A DNA stretch of 13,174 bases from Clostridium sp. (GTDB taxonomy: Bacteria > Bacillota > Clostridia > Clostridiales > Clostridiaceae): positions 1 through 13,174 of the forward strand of contig JAHAIU010000072.1 of the NCBI GenBank assembly GCA_018372555.1. The letters run 5' to 3'. This document shows positions 1 to 7,429 of the stretch, one piece after another. Position numbers and translations under genes: made by a program. Position 1 is the stretch's first letter. Every line of letters begins with the position of its first letter. A model generated the notes under the pieces. That model did no database searches. It had not been told where the DNA came from and worked only from the letters and a program-made list of their open reading frames with translations.

Positions 1-770
1 GATACTATAAAATCTATTTCAATTCTAAGTTCTCTTCCAATTTTAGCTACTCTAGCAACAGAATCATCAATATTATATTCATCTTGTACAGTCTTAACTA
101 AATTATTAATATCATAATTTATATCTTCATCTGCACTTGTGTTAATAAGTTCTTTAAAAGCTTCAATAATTGATCTAATTGGCATCCTTAAAAAAATACT
201 AGATGTAAAAATAACCATACCAGGGTCAACGTATTTTGAAATCTCATATAACTCTAATTTTTTTAATATAACACTAAATATAAAACCAACTAAAACACCA
301 ATGCTAATCATAGCATCCATAAGCCATTGATTACTTTCTACTTTAACTATTTCAGAATTAAGGCTTTTAGATGATTTTTTCATATATAAATAAACCCAAG
401 TACATCCAACTGATGATATGACAGAATACCAAAGTGCAAAACCTTCATCTACACTATTACCACCGTTAAATACTTGTTCTATTGCTGAAAACATCGTTAT
501 TGAACACATTATAAGTAAAACTAAAGATTTAATAATAACTAATATAGGTTCTAATGTTGATTTTCCAAATGGATAGTTTTTAAAGTCCTTCTTATTAATA
601 AAATTAGTAATAACAATTGCAAAAATGGCAAGCCCTAAACTAATAAATGAGTAAAAACCATCAAAACTTATCATTTTGGAGTTTATAGCTCATCCCCAGG
701 CAATACCTAAAACTGCGAAGAACAATCCACCAAAGGCAGAAAATTTAAGAATTTTGTTTTCCGCTTTCAT
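1..770 (-). pseudogene. Cation diffusion facilitator (CDF) transporter, nonsense-interrupted and cut by the window edge
   Basis: CDF proteins are inner-membrane antiporters that export divalent metals such as Zn, Mn or Fe. The frame opens at ATG 768-770 behind AAGGAG (778-783), reads 26 codons ending GIAWG, meets TGA at 690-692, then stays open in the same frame to the left edge (256 codons in all). The continuation is clearly CDF: FDGFYSFIS in TM2 (Asp at codon 37), four more hydrophobic segments, WLMDAMIS in TM5 (Asp at codon 152), and the start of the cytoplasmic domain, VARVAKIGRELRIEIDF. The Asp residues sit where CDF proteins coordinate metal (family knowledge). The TGA falls inside TM1, and one base change (TGA to TTA) would restore Leu. 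Restart at the Met of codon 33 (672-674) has no visible ribosome binding site. The metal cannot be told. It is either a real pseudogene or a sequencing error; the last roughly 50 codons lie outside the window. Confidence 0.82.
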
Positions 771-791
771 AATATCACTCCTTAAACGTAC

Positions 792-805
792 TATCATTAA
801 TGATA
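792..805. promoter_or_regulatory. 14-bp perfect palindrome upstream of the CDF gene, possible operator
   Basis: TATCATTAATGATA is a perfect inverted repeat with no spacer. It lies 21 bp before the CDF ATG, between the candidate promoter and the ribosome binding site, where a repressor would block transcription. It loosely resembles Fur-family boxes (AT-rich, TGAT/ATCA arms), which would suit a metal exporter, but that link is inference. AT-rich DNA yields such palindromes by chance fairly easily. Confidence 0.35.
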
Positions 806-849
806 TTTTAAACTTAATTACTAAATTTATCAATTAACTAATCTGTTAT

Positions 850-879
850 ATAAAATCTATTTATATGGTTATTTGTCAA
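850..879 (-). promoter_or_regulatory. Candidate sigma-A promoter of the CDF gene
   Basis: On the minus strand a consensus TTGACA (-35, 874-879) is followed after 18 bp by TTTTAT (850-855), a 4/6 match to TATAAT. It lies about 80 bp upstream of the CDF start codon. I see no clear terminator between the chemotaxis gene stop at 946 and this site, so read-through from that gene is also possible. The -10 is weak. Confidence 0.4.
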
Positions 880-945
880 AAATCATTTTTGTATAAAAAG
901 CATAAAAGTACCTTATATCATTCTTATTTATCCCTAAAACCATAA

Positions 946-2664
946 CTATTTAGTTTTAAATACACTTAATACAGTATTTTTATTATTAGTATTGTTATTT
1001 AATGTTTCTGCAATTTCTGCAATCCCTTGTGCCATTATACTTAAACCAAGTGATAAATTCTTTATTTCTTCAGATGATTTCGAAATATTCTCTAATGATT
1101 CATTTGATTTAGAAACCGATGTAAATATATAATTTCTTTCTTCAAGAACCTTGTCCATCTTTCCATTAACATTAGATATTTTTTGTGTTAAATCTAAAAT
1201 TTCTCCTACAATTCCATTAAATGATATAATAGAGTCATCTATAACTGAAAACTGGTTAGATAGCTTTGTATTTAGAACTTCTGCTATATTTATTACCTCT
1301 TGACCTTCAGTAGAAATATTACTTAATACACCATCAATACTATACGAAGACTTTTTAACATCTTCAGCAAGTTTTCTAATTTCATTTGCAACTACTGCAA
1401 ATCCTTTACCTTCTTCCCCTACTCTAGCTGCTTCTATTGCAGCATTTAATGCTAAAAGATTGGTTTGATCTGCCATGGAGTCAATAAAGTTAGTTATTTC
1501 TTTTATTTTTTCAATGGAATTATATAACTCATTAATTTTTTCATTCATAGTTTTTGAAGAGTTTTCAATATCATTTTTCGAATCATTTAAAGTAATTAAA
1601 TCCTTATTATTTAAACTAAGCTGATTTTTAATTATTGAAAGATTACTATTAATATTATTAATTGAATTTTTAACATCTTGTATTAACTCACCAAATGTTT
1701 CTAAAAATTTATTTATTTTCTTAGAATCTTCGTTTTGAATTATAATATTACTATCAATTTCTTGTATTGTTGCAGTAACTTCCTCAGAAGATACTGCCAT
1801 ATCGCCACTTGATTTATATAACTGATCTATCTTTTCAAATTCCTTCTTAGATAAATTTAGAATTTTGAATATCATTTCTGATATATTCTTTTGAAGTTCA
1901 TTTATGTACCTTGCTATTATCCCTAACTCATCTTGATTTTTAATATTAACTTCTTCTGTTAAGTCACCCTTAGACATAGTTACTAATCCATTAATTATAC
2001 CTTTAACACCTTTATTAATACTTCTAGATAATAAAAATGACATTAATATATATACTAGTATTAAAGCCACAGCTAAAATTAATAATTGAATCATTACTAT
2101 ATTTCTTATATTTATTATATTAGTAATATCACTATATATCTCTAATACTGAAGTTACATTGCCACTTGTGTCTTTAATAGGATAATAAACTTTAATAATA
2201 TCTTTATTTTCTAATTTTCCCCTAACATGTGAAACTTCACCTTCAATTGCTGTTTTTAATGAACTATTCATAGCTTCTTCTTTTCCTAGGTTAAGTAAAT
2301 TAGCTTGACTATCTAATAAAATTTCTACTTTTCCTTGACTATTTTCAGCTAGTATAGCTGCATAGTTAACTGCTTCATTACTTTTAGCATTAGTTAAATC
2401 ACTCTTAAGCTTTTTATAGTCGTAACCAACTATTGATTTGTTTTCTAATACTACTTCTAGATCTACTGTTGATATTGAACCCTTAATATTCTTTCCCTTC
2501 ATTAAAACATCATCCGTAATTGAAGCTAATATTCTATTAAAAATAAAAATATTAATGCCTAACAACATTATCATTGATATTAAAGTTACTAAGAAATTTA
2601 TTTTGAATATCTCTCCCCCAATAGTTTTCCATTTTTCACTTCTACTTTTACTTTCTTTCTTCAT
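946..2664 (-). CDS. Methyl-accepting chemotaxis protein (transmembrane receptor)
   Basis: A 572-residue chemoreceptor that would sense a ligand outside the cell and control CheA/CheW inside. TM1 is about residues 22-44, followed by a roughly 145-residue extracellular domain with single-Cache-like character (AAILAENSQGKVEILLDS, then VYYPIKDTSGNVTSVLEIYSD). TM2 is about 189-213 and a HAMP domain about 214-266 (MSKGDLTEEV, NQDELGII). The cytoplasmic coiled coil carries the diagnostic hairpin tip at about 394-440, including DQTNLLALNAAIEAARVGE, GKGFAVVANEIRKLAE. No C-terminal CheR-binding pentapeptide is seen. The start ATG (2662-2664) has AGGGGG 7 bases upstream (2669-2674). It is divergent from the VanW gene and in the same direction as the CDF gene. 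The domain order and length are normal, so it is judged intact. The ligand cannot be inferred. Confidence 0.96.
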   Translation of the reverse strand: MKKESKSRSEKWKTIGGEIFKINFLVTLISMIMLLGINIFIFNRILASITDDVLMKGKNIKGSISTVDLEVVLENKSIVGYDYKKLKSDLTNAKSNEAVNYAAILAENSQGKVEILLDSQANLLNLGKEEAMNSSLKTAIEGEVSHVRGKLENKDIIKVYYPIKDTSGNVTSVLEIYSDITNIINIRNIVMIQLLILAVALILVYILMSFLLSRSINKGVKGIINGLVTMSKGDLTEEVNIKNQDELGIIARYINELQKNISEMIFKILNLSKKEFEKIDQLYKSSGDMAVSSEEVTATIQEIDSNIIIQNEDSKKINKFLETFGELIQDVKNSINNINSNLSIIKNQLSLNNKDLITLNDSKNDIENSSKTMNEKINELYNSIEKIKEITNFIDSMADQTNLLALNAAIEAARVGEEGKGFAVVANEIRKLAEDVKKSSYSIDGVLSNISTEGQEVINIAEVLNTKLSNQFSVIDDSIISFNGIVGEILDLTQKISNVNGKMDKVLEERNYIFTSVSKSNESLENISKSSEEIKNLSLGLSIMAQGIAEIAETLNNNTNNKNTVLSVFKTK

Positions 2665-2701
2665 TTCGTCCCCCTGTAAAATCTATTTATTGCCAACTCT
2701 A

Positions 2702-2730
2702 ATTCTAACCATATATGGATTTATTGTAAA
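2702..2730 (-). promoter_or_regulatory. Candidate sigma-A promoter of the chemotaxis receptor gene
   Basis: On the minus strand TTTACA (2725-2730) and TAGAAT (2702-2707) are separated by exactly 17 bp, each one mismatch from consensus (TTGACA, TATAAT). This would start transcription about 30 bp before the start codon. The spacer contains the palindrome CCATATATGG (2709-2718). No sigma-28 (flagellar) type promoter is visible. Confidence 0.55.
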
Positions 2731-2809
2731 TATTTATATGTTAATTTATAAAAATTAAACTTCCCAAATTTTTTTTGGTAATTATTAGTATATATTATTG
2801 ATTTATGTA

Positions 2810-2838
2810 TTGAATTTAATGTGCTTTGGTTGTAAACT
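2810..2838 (+). promoter_or_regulatory. Candidate promoter of the VanW-family gene
   Basis: TTGAAT (2810-2815), a 17-bp spacer, then TAAACT (2833-2838), each a 4/6 match to the sigma-A boxes. Transcription would begin near 2845, directly at the palindrome 2846-2859. The match is modest, and an alternative sigma factor cannot be excluded. Confidence 0.4.
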
Positions 2839-2845
2839 ATATATG

Positions 2846-2859
2846 CAAGGTTAACCTTG
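2846..2859. promoter_or_regulatory. 14-bp perfect palindrome before the VanW-family gene, possible operator
   Basis: CAAGGTTAACCTTG is a spacer-free perfect inverted repeat, unusually GC-containing (6 of 14 bases) for this intergenic DNA. It sits at or just after the predicted transcription start and 25 bp before the ATG at 2885. That position suits a repressor or activator site. The cognate regulator is not in the window. Confidence 0.45.
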
Positions 2860-2884
2860 AATAAAATAAAGAAAGTTGGTACTT

Positions 2885-4198
2885 ATGGATAATAATAATC
2901 TTAACACTCAAGACCAAAAGGAAGTGGTAGCAAGTTCTAAGAAGAGTACAATTTTCACACCAAAGTTTTTAAAAATATCTCTTGTTGTATTAGCCTTAAT
3001 ACTTGCTTTAGGTGGATTTTTCACTGTAAAGAATGTTAAGCTAATTAATAGCTACGAAAATAAGGCTTATCCTGGTGCTTATATATTAAGTAAAGATTTA
3101 TCTGGCCTTAATGAAGAAGAGTTAAAAAACTCTATATCAAGCTTACTACAAGATATAAGTAATAAAGAACTAGTTGTTAATGCAAATAGTTCTGAATTTA
3201 AAATTTCTTACAAGGACCTAGACGCTTCTTTAAACTCTGAAGATTTAGTTAATGAAATTTTAAACTTTGGTAAAAATGAGAGTTTTTTTAAAAAACTTAA
3301 TTTAATAAAGAAACCTGAAAATAGAGAATATGAATTTGAAGTTCTATTTAATGATGAAAAATTAAATGCTTTTGTATCTGATATTTCAAGTTCAGTAAAT
3401 GTTGCTCCAACTAATGCTACTATTAATATTTCTGGAAATGCAATTAGTATATCAAATGATTCTACTGGACTTAAATTAAACACTGATGAACTTATTACTA
3501 ATATAAAAGATAAAATTAAAGATATGAAAGCTCCAAACTTAGTTGAAGTAGTAGGAAATGTTGAAGTAGTGGATGCAGATATTAAAGCATCAGCTTTAGG
3601 AGCTGTCCAAAATAAACTTTCTTCATTTACTACTAAGTATTCAAATGGTCCAAGCGGAACAAACCTTCAACTTGCTGCAAGAAATATAGACAACCAAATT
3701 GTTATGCCTGGTGAAACTTTTTCAACTGAAAAAGCAATAGGTCCAACTACTCTAGAAAATGGTTTCGTTGAAGCTAATACTTATGTAGGTGGTGAAGTTG
3801 TACCTGGAGTTGGAGGAGGCGTATGTCAAGTATCCTCTACTTTATATAATGCTATGCTTAGAGCCGGTATTATTCCTATTGAAAGATTAAATCATATGAT
3901 GCCAGTTTCATATGTTCCAATAGGCTTAGATGCAACTTTAGCTGATAACTTAATAGACTTAAAATTTACAAATACTACTGATTATCCTATAGTTATAAAT
4001 ACTTATGCAGGAAATGGAAGTTTAACAATTGAGTTCTGGTCAGATATTTCTATAAAGAACGGAATGACATATGAACCAGTATCTGTACCTGTAGGTCCAT
4101 TAAGTGCAGATGTATATTTAAATAGCTATAACGCAAATGGAGAACTTGTAAATAAAGAATATTTAGATAGAAGTACCTATCAACCACTTCCAAACTAA
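2885..4198 (+). CDS. VanW-family membrane-anchored cell-wall protein
   Basis: A 437-residue protein with a short cytoplasmic N-terminus, a single TM anchor (about 28-48) and a long extracellular part. Residues about 57-230 look like the putative peptidoglycan-binding domain that usually precedes VanW (YPGAYILSKDLSGLNEEEL; STGLKLNTDELI). Residues about 248-385 are the VanW domain, with NLQLAARNIDNQIVMPGETFS, PGVGGGVCQVSSTLYNAMLR and MPVSYVPIGLDATL; the Cys in GGGVCQ is characteristic. VanW occurs in vanB-type vancomycin clusters, but most clostridial homologues, like this one, stand alone, and the biochemical role is unknown. There is no C-terminal G5 domain. A TTG at 2876 is in frame, but GAAAG (2871-2875) lies directly against it and 9 bases before ATG 2885, so ATG is preferred. 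It is monocistronic, with its own promoter, palindrome and terminator. Confidence 0.93.
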   Translation: MDNNNLNTQDQKEVVASSKKSTIFTPKFLKISLVVLALILALGGFFTVKNVKLINSYENKAYPGAYILSKDLSGLNEEELKNSISSLLQDISNKELVVNANSSEFKISYKDLDASLNSEDLVNEILNFGKNESFFKKLNLIKKPENREYEFEVLFNDEKLNAFVSDISSSVNVAPTNATINISGNAISISNDSTGLKLNTDELITNIKDKIKDMKAPNLVEVVGNVEVVDADIKASALGAVQNKLSSFTTKYSNGPSGTNLQLAARNIDNQIVMPGETFSTEKAIGPTTLENGFVEANTYVGGEVVPGVGGGVCQVSSTLYNAMLRAGIIPIERLNHMMPVSYVPIGLDATLADNLIDLKFTNTTDYPIVINTYAGNGSLTIEFWSDISIKNGMTYEPVSVPVGPLSADVYLNSYNANGELVNKEYLDRSTYQPLPN

Positions 4199-4200
4199 AA

Positions 4201-4226
4201 GGGCTGTTTAAAACAGCCCTTTTTTT
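4201..4226 (+). terminator. Rho-independent terminator of the VanW-family gene
   Basis: GGGCTGTT and AACAGCCC form a strong GC-containing stem with a tiny loop, followed by a run of T (4220-4226). It begins two bases after the TAA stop at 4196-4198. Convergence with minus-strand genes makes a terminator expected here. Confidence 0.93.
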
Positions 4227-4386
4227 CAGTTAACAATTAGCACTTAATGATATAATTACTCCAGAGTTTTTTCCTCAATTTTTCATTATCAATTATTCAC
4301 TAATTATCTAATACACATTAAAAATTTAAAACTATAAATTACCCTAAATTATCCATCATGCATTATCAATTATTAATTCGCAGTTA

Positions 4387-4466
4387 ATAAAAAAACTCCC
4401 TAAGGAGTTTTAAAAAATAAATTTAAAGTAATTCCGTAGAAATTACATCCATAATTATTCATTGTT
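4387..4466 (-). repeat. Composite 3'-region element, copy A (small hairpin plus terminator)
   Basis: Read on the minus strand this element lies 5 bp after the flavoprotein stop. First comes a hairpin GTAATTTC-TAC-GGAATTAC (4428-4446), then about 16 AT-rich bases, then the terminator stem AAAACTCC-TTAG-GGAGTTTT (4392-4411) running into a T tract (complement of 4389-4395). Copy B at 11895-11973 has the same parts, order, spacing and orientation. ATAAAAAAACTCC (4387-4399) is identical in both, and 4428-4466 matches copy B at 30 of 39 positions. Confidence 0.72.
4389..4411 (-). terminator. Rho-independent terminator of the BaiN-family flavoprotein gene
   Basis: On the minus strand an 8-bp stem (AAAACTCC/GGAGTTTT) with a 4-base loop is followed by seven T. 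It lies about 60 bp after the stop codon at 4472-4474, inside repeat element copy A. Confidence 0.8.
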
Positions 4467-4471
4467 AATTA

Positions 4472-5674
4472 TTAATTGTCTCCTCCCGCAAGGTATCCAG
4501 TTGAAAATGCCAGTTGAAGATTATATCCACCGGTTTCAGCATCTATATCTATTACTTCTCCAGCAAAGAATAAGCCATTAATAATTTTACTTTCCATAGT
4601 AGAAGCGTTTATCTCTTTTACACTTACTCCACCACTAGTAACCATAGCAGCTTTAATTGTAATAGTATCCTCTACTGTTAGTTTCATTTCTTTTATGTAG
4701 CTAATTAATTTTAATTCATCTTCTTTTTTTAGTTCAGATACTTTAACTTCATTTAATTCTAAAATGTTCAAAATTTCTTTTATAAAGTTTTGAGGCAAAT
4801 ACTCTTTTAGACTATTTAAAATGCTTTTATTACTTCCTCTTATTATTTGTGAAAGTTCTTCTTTAGATATCTCAGGCAAAAGGTCAATATTTATTTCCAC
4901 TTCTCTTTCTTTTAATACCTTGTTTATATAAGAAGAAAATTTAAGAACTCCTGGACCTGATATTCCAAAGTGAGTGAATAACATATCTCCTTGCCTTTGA
5001 ATTTTCTTTTTCTTTATAGTAGTACTTATTACTGCTTCTTTTATTGCTATACCTTGTAAATTCTTTACAAAGCCCTCTTTTATTACAAGAGGAATAAGAG
5101 CAGGATAAAAGTTATTTATAGTATGACCATGATTTTTCAATATTTCAAACATACTTCCATCTGATCCTGTAGTAGGGTAACTCTTTCCCCCTGTAGTAAC
5201 TATAACCTTATCAGCATAAATTTTATTACCCTCTTCTGTTACTACTCCCTTAATAATATTATTTTCAACTAATAAATCACTTACCTTTGTATTATAATAA
5301 GTTCTAACTTCATGCTTCATAAGATCTCTTTTAAATATTTCTATAACCTCATCTGCTTTATCACTTTTTGTAAATACCTTTTGATCATACTCAACCTTAT
5401 ATTCAAGTCCTTTTTCCTTTAAATACTCCAATAAATTATAATTAGAGAAAGTATATAACGCACTATATAAAAACTTTTTATTTGTAACTATCTTTTCAAA
5501 AAACTCTTCTATATCCCTATTATTAGTAATATTACATCTTCCGCCTCCAGTAAGCTTAAGTTTCTTACCTATTTCATTATTTCTTTCGATTAAAATAACC
5601 TCGTTATTTTTTGAAGCTGAAAGCGCCGCCATTATTCCTGATGGGCCTGCTCCAACTACTATTACCTTTGACAT
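4472..5674 (-). CDS. BaiN/HI0933-family NAD(P)/FAD-dependent oxidoreductase
   Basis: A 400-residue cytoplasmic flavoprotein, normal length for the HI0933 (BaiN/RdsA, YhiN) family. The FAD-binding Rossmann motif VIVVGAGPSGIMAA starts at residue 4, followed by LTGGGRCNITN (about 41-51). TTGGKSYPTTGSDG (about 160-173) and MLFTHFGISGPGVL (about 231-244) are family signatures. The C-terminal flavin motif FFAGEVIDIDAETGGYN occupies about 369-385. The family was linked to bile-acid dehydroxylation through BaiN of Clostridium scindens, but most members, including this one, have no proven substrate. Start ATG follows AAGGAG at good spacing. A TATAAT at 5704-5709 (minus) is a likely -10, though I find no good -35. 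It is a single-gene transcription unit between two hairpins. The last codons fall in an intergenic repeat. Confidence 0.95.
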   Translation of the reverse strand: MSKVIVVGAGPSGIMAALSASKNNEVILIERNNEIGKKLKLTGGGRCNITNNRDIEEFFEKIVTNKKFLYSALYTFSNYNLLEYLKEKGLEYKVEYDQKVFTKSDKADEVIEIFKRDLMKHEVRTYYNTKVSDLLVENNIIKGVVTEEGNKIYADKVIVTTGGKSYPTTGSDGSMFEILKNHGHTINNFYPALIPLVIKEGFVKNLQGIAIKEAVISTTIKKKKIQRQGDMLFTHFGISGPGVLKFSSYINKVLKEREVEINIDLLPEISKEELSQIIRGSNKSILNSLKEYLPQNFIKEILNILELNEVKVSELKKEDELKLISYIKEMKLTVEDTITIKAAMVTSGGVSVKEINASTMESKIINGLFFAGEVIDIDAETGGYNLQLAFSTGYLAGGDN

Positions 5675-5720
5675 ATTTTTCTCCTTGTTAATCTTTTTTA
5701 ACTATTATATACTAAAAATA

Positions 5721-5768
5721 AACTAAAATCACTTAGTACTTTTTAAATAAAACTAAGTGATTTTAGTT
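5721..5768 (-). terminator. Long hairpin after the ABC permease gene, likely terminator
   Basis: AACTAAAATCACTTAGT (5721-5737) and ACTAAGTGATTTTAGTT (5752-5768) are perfect inverted repeats, a 17-bp stem with a 14-base loop. It starts one base after the permease stop codon (5770-5772). On the minus strand it is followed by TATTTTT, an imperfect T tract; on the plus strand by TTTTT split by the stem. The role as terminator of the four-gene operon is inferred from position. Confidence 0.7.
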
Positions 5769-5769
5769 T

Positions 5770-7425
5770 TTATAATGATTTTAATTTTTTATTTATAAAA
5801 TTAAAGACTAAATTCCACAAAACTATATTTAATATAATTAATATTACAGTATATATTATTATACTATTAAGAAGTATTGCTAAATAATGAAGTCCCCATA
5901 AAAGTAACACACAAAACATAGACCCAAATACAGAAATTAAACTTTCACTACTATTAGTAGCTTCAAATTTTCTTGAAAAAGGCATTGCCTTCTTTAAAAT
6001 TGAAAAGTTCAATACTGTTAATATTATAAATGATAAAAATGAAATTATTAAATGAATAATAACCCTTGCTCCAAAAATCCAAATAAATATTAATGATAAT
6101 ACTATAAATGGAGGTATTATTAATTTATAAAAAGCTCCTTTTATAACACCTTTAAACACATTTTTGTAGTTATTGATAGGCGCTACCTTATATATCCAAG
6201 CACCAAGATACCTTTCAGAATAACTTAGCATAATTATTATATTAGGAATAACTAAGGCAAAAGCATAAACTGATAAAAACATATTTGAATTTCTCATAGA
6301 TATAATTACCTCTTTAAATGAATCTCCATTTTGAAGTCCTATAAATAAAAATACAAATGGTAGTACTATTCCAAGCCCCAAATTAGGATACACTTTAAGT
6401 TTAAACTCCCTTTCAGAGTTAATTATCCCTACAGAGAATCTAAAAAATGCTCTCTCTATATTATCTCTACAAATAAAATTACTAACCTTAGCAATATTTT
6501 TATTTTTTTCTTTGCCTTCTTCACTATTATTATTTAATTTTTGAAGATTTCTTTCAAAAGTAGGAATTAGTTTTATATAAATAATAATCGACAGTATTGG
6601 TACAATTAGAGCTAAAAGAGACATTATTATTTTAATAATACTTATTCCTTCACCATAAACAATAGACAAAGGTGCTGCAAACCACATAGGAGGTATTAAT
6701 AGATGCCATAGCTTCTCATTATACGTTATATTACCTAAGTCAATTACACCAAATAGTCTAGGTACTATTTGATAAATTAATACCATTAATATACTTAAGA
6801 ATATTTGAACAAAGTTTATCATATCCTTAAGTTTTTCACCATCAAAAATCTTTAATATTAATAAGTAACTAAGTGCTGTAATTATTATCATAAATATATC
6901 TATAAATATTATTGATAAAACAAATATTGCAAAAAAAACTACCCCCTTTTTAAGTGAAAGTATAAAAGCTACACCAACCAACGAGAGGGTTAAATACATA
7001 ACGTAAATAAATACGTGAGTTATTTTAGCAGCATTTATGGTTTTATTACTTATTCCTCTTGATAGCAGTATATTTTTGTCCCTAACATCTAATAATACAT
7101 AAGAAAAATCAGATATAAAAACTGTTAATATCATAATCATAATAGCGGAAAAATAACCTGCCATTATATACATTATATTAAAATCAAATAATAATATTAA
7201 GCTCATAAAGGCCCCTACAATTGCATATATAATCAAAGCCTTAAAAAACTCATTTGAATCCTTTTTGCTTTTTTTATTATCATTGTTGAATATAGTAGAT
7301 TTTCTTCTACCGTCCATTGTAAGCTTTGCTTTTAATATAACTCTTAATACATCATAATCAACGCCAGCCCTTTTATATAATCCAGAAAGCTTGTCTAATA
7401 TTTTTAAAGTTTTAAATTCTTTCAT
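5770..7425 (-). CDS. ABC exporter permease subunit, large multi-pass membrane protein
   Basis: A 551-residue, very hydrophobic protein with roughly 12-14 predicted membrane segments in two clusters, separated by a charged loop near residues 288-315 (FERNLQKLNNNSEEGKEKNKN). The N-terminal 60 residues are polar and probably cytoplasmic. The ATPase gene ends 4 bp upstream and the ribosome binding site (GGAAGAGG) lies inside its last codons. This shows translational coupling and identifies the protein as the membrane partner of that ATPase. I recognise it as the type of large ABC-2-like permease common in clostridia but cannot give it a named family or a substrate. It is the last gene of the operon and is followed by the 5721-5768 hairpin. 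Confidence 0.85.
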   Translation of the reverse strand: MKEFKTLKILDKLSGLYKRAGVDYDVLRVILKAKLTMDGRRKSTIFNNDNKKSKKDSNEFFKALIIYAIVGAFMSLILLFDFNIMYIMAGYFSAIMIMILTVFISDFSYVLLDVRDKNILLSRGISNKTINAAKITHVFIYVMYLTLSLVGVAFILSLKKGVVFFAIFVLSIIFIDIFMIIITALSYLLILKIFDGEKLKDMINFVQIFLSILMVLIYQIVPRLFGVIDLGNITYNEKLWHLLIPPMWFAAPLSIVYGEGISIIKIIMSLLALIVPILSIIIYIKLIPTFERNLQKLNNNSEEGKEKNKNIAKVSNFICRDNIERAFFRFSVGIINSEREFKLKVYPNLGLGIVLPFVFLFIGLQNGDSFKEVIISMRNSNMFLSVYAFALVIPNIIIMLSYSERYLGAWIYKVAPINNYKNVFKGVIKGAFYKLIIPPFIVLSLIFIWIFGARVIIHLIISFLSFIILTVLNFSILKKAMPFSRKFEATNSSESLISVFGSMFCVLLLWGLHYLAILLNSIIIYTVILIILNIVLWNLVFNFINKKLKSL

Positions 7426-7429
7426 ATGT

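Larger units (their letters stand above)
4284..4478. repeat. Three degenerate direct repeats between the VanW and flavoprotein genes
   Basis: CATTATCAATTATT occurs at 4284-4297 and again identically at 4361-4374. A related unit, CATTGTTAATTATTAATTG, lies at 4460-4478 and matches 4361-4379 at 16 of 19 positions. The third copy overlaps the 3' end of the flavoprotein gene, so the last two codons and stop of that gene lie inside the repeat. Similar AT-rich intergenic repeats are common in Clostridium (general knowledge). I see no coding capacity here. Confidence 0.55.

Noticed and set aside
139..330. 63-codon plus-strand ORF.
   Set aside because: It lies antisense to the CDF transporter frame, has low-complexity content and no ribosome binding site.
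690..692. TGA in the CDF gene read as tryptophan or selenocysteine.
   Set aside because: All proteins here use TGG for Trp and no intact frame contains TGA. The residue at this place in CDF relatives is usually a hydrophobic residue such as Leu, and no SECIS-like hairpin was recognised just downstream. The second decayed gene in the window is broken by TAA, so recoding of TGA would not explain both.
2438..2758. 106-codon plus-strand ORF.
   Set aside because: It is antisense to the N-terminal part of the chemotaxis receptor and its promoter; the hydrophobic content mirrors the TM1-coding strand.
3208..3483. 91-codon minus-strand ORF.
   Set aside because: It is antisense to the VanW-family gene, which has unmistakable family motifs.
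2885..4198. VanW gene as evidence of a vancomycin-resistance cluster.
   Set aside because: No vanH, vanB, vanX, vanY or VanRS-type genes are nearby. Stand-alone VanW-domain proteins are common in clostridia.
4227..4471. CRISPR array, because of the repeated CATTATCAATTATT units.
   Set aside because: The units are short, degenerate and unevenly spaced (77 and 99 bp), with no constant repeat-spacer pattern and no cas genes.
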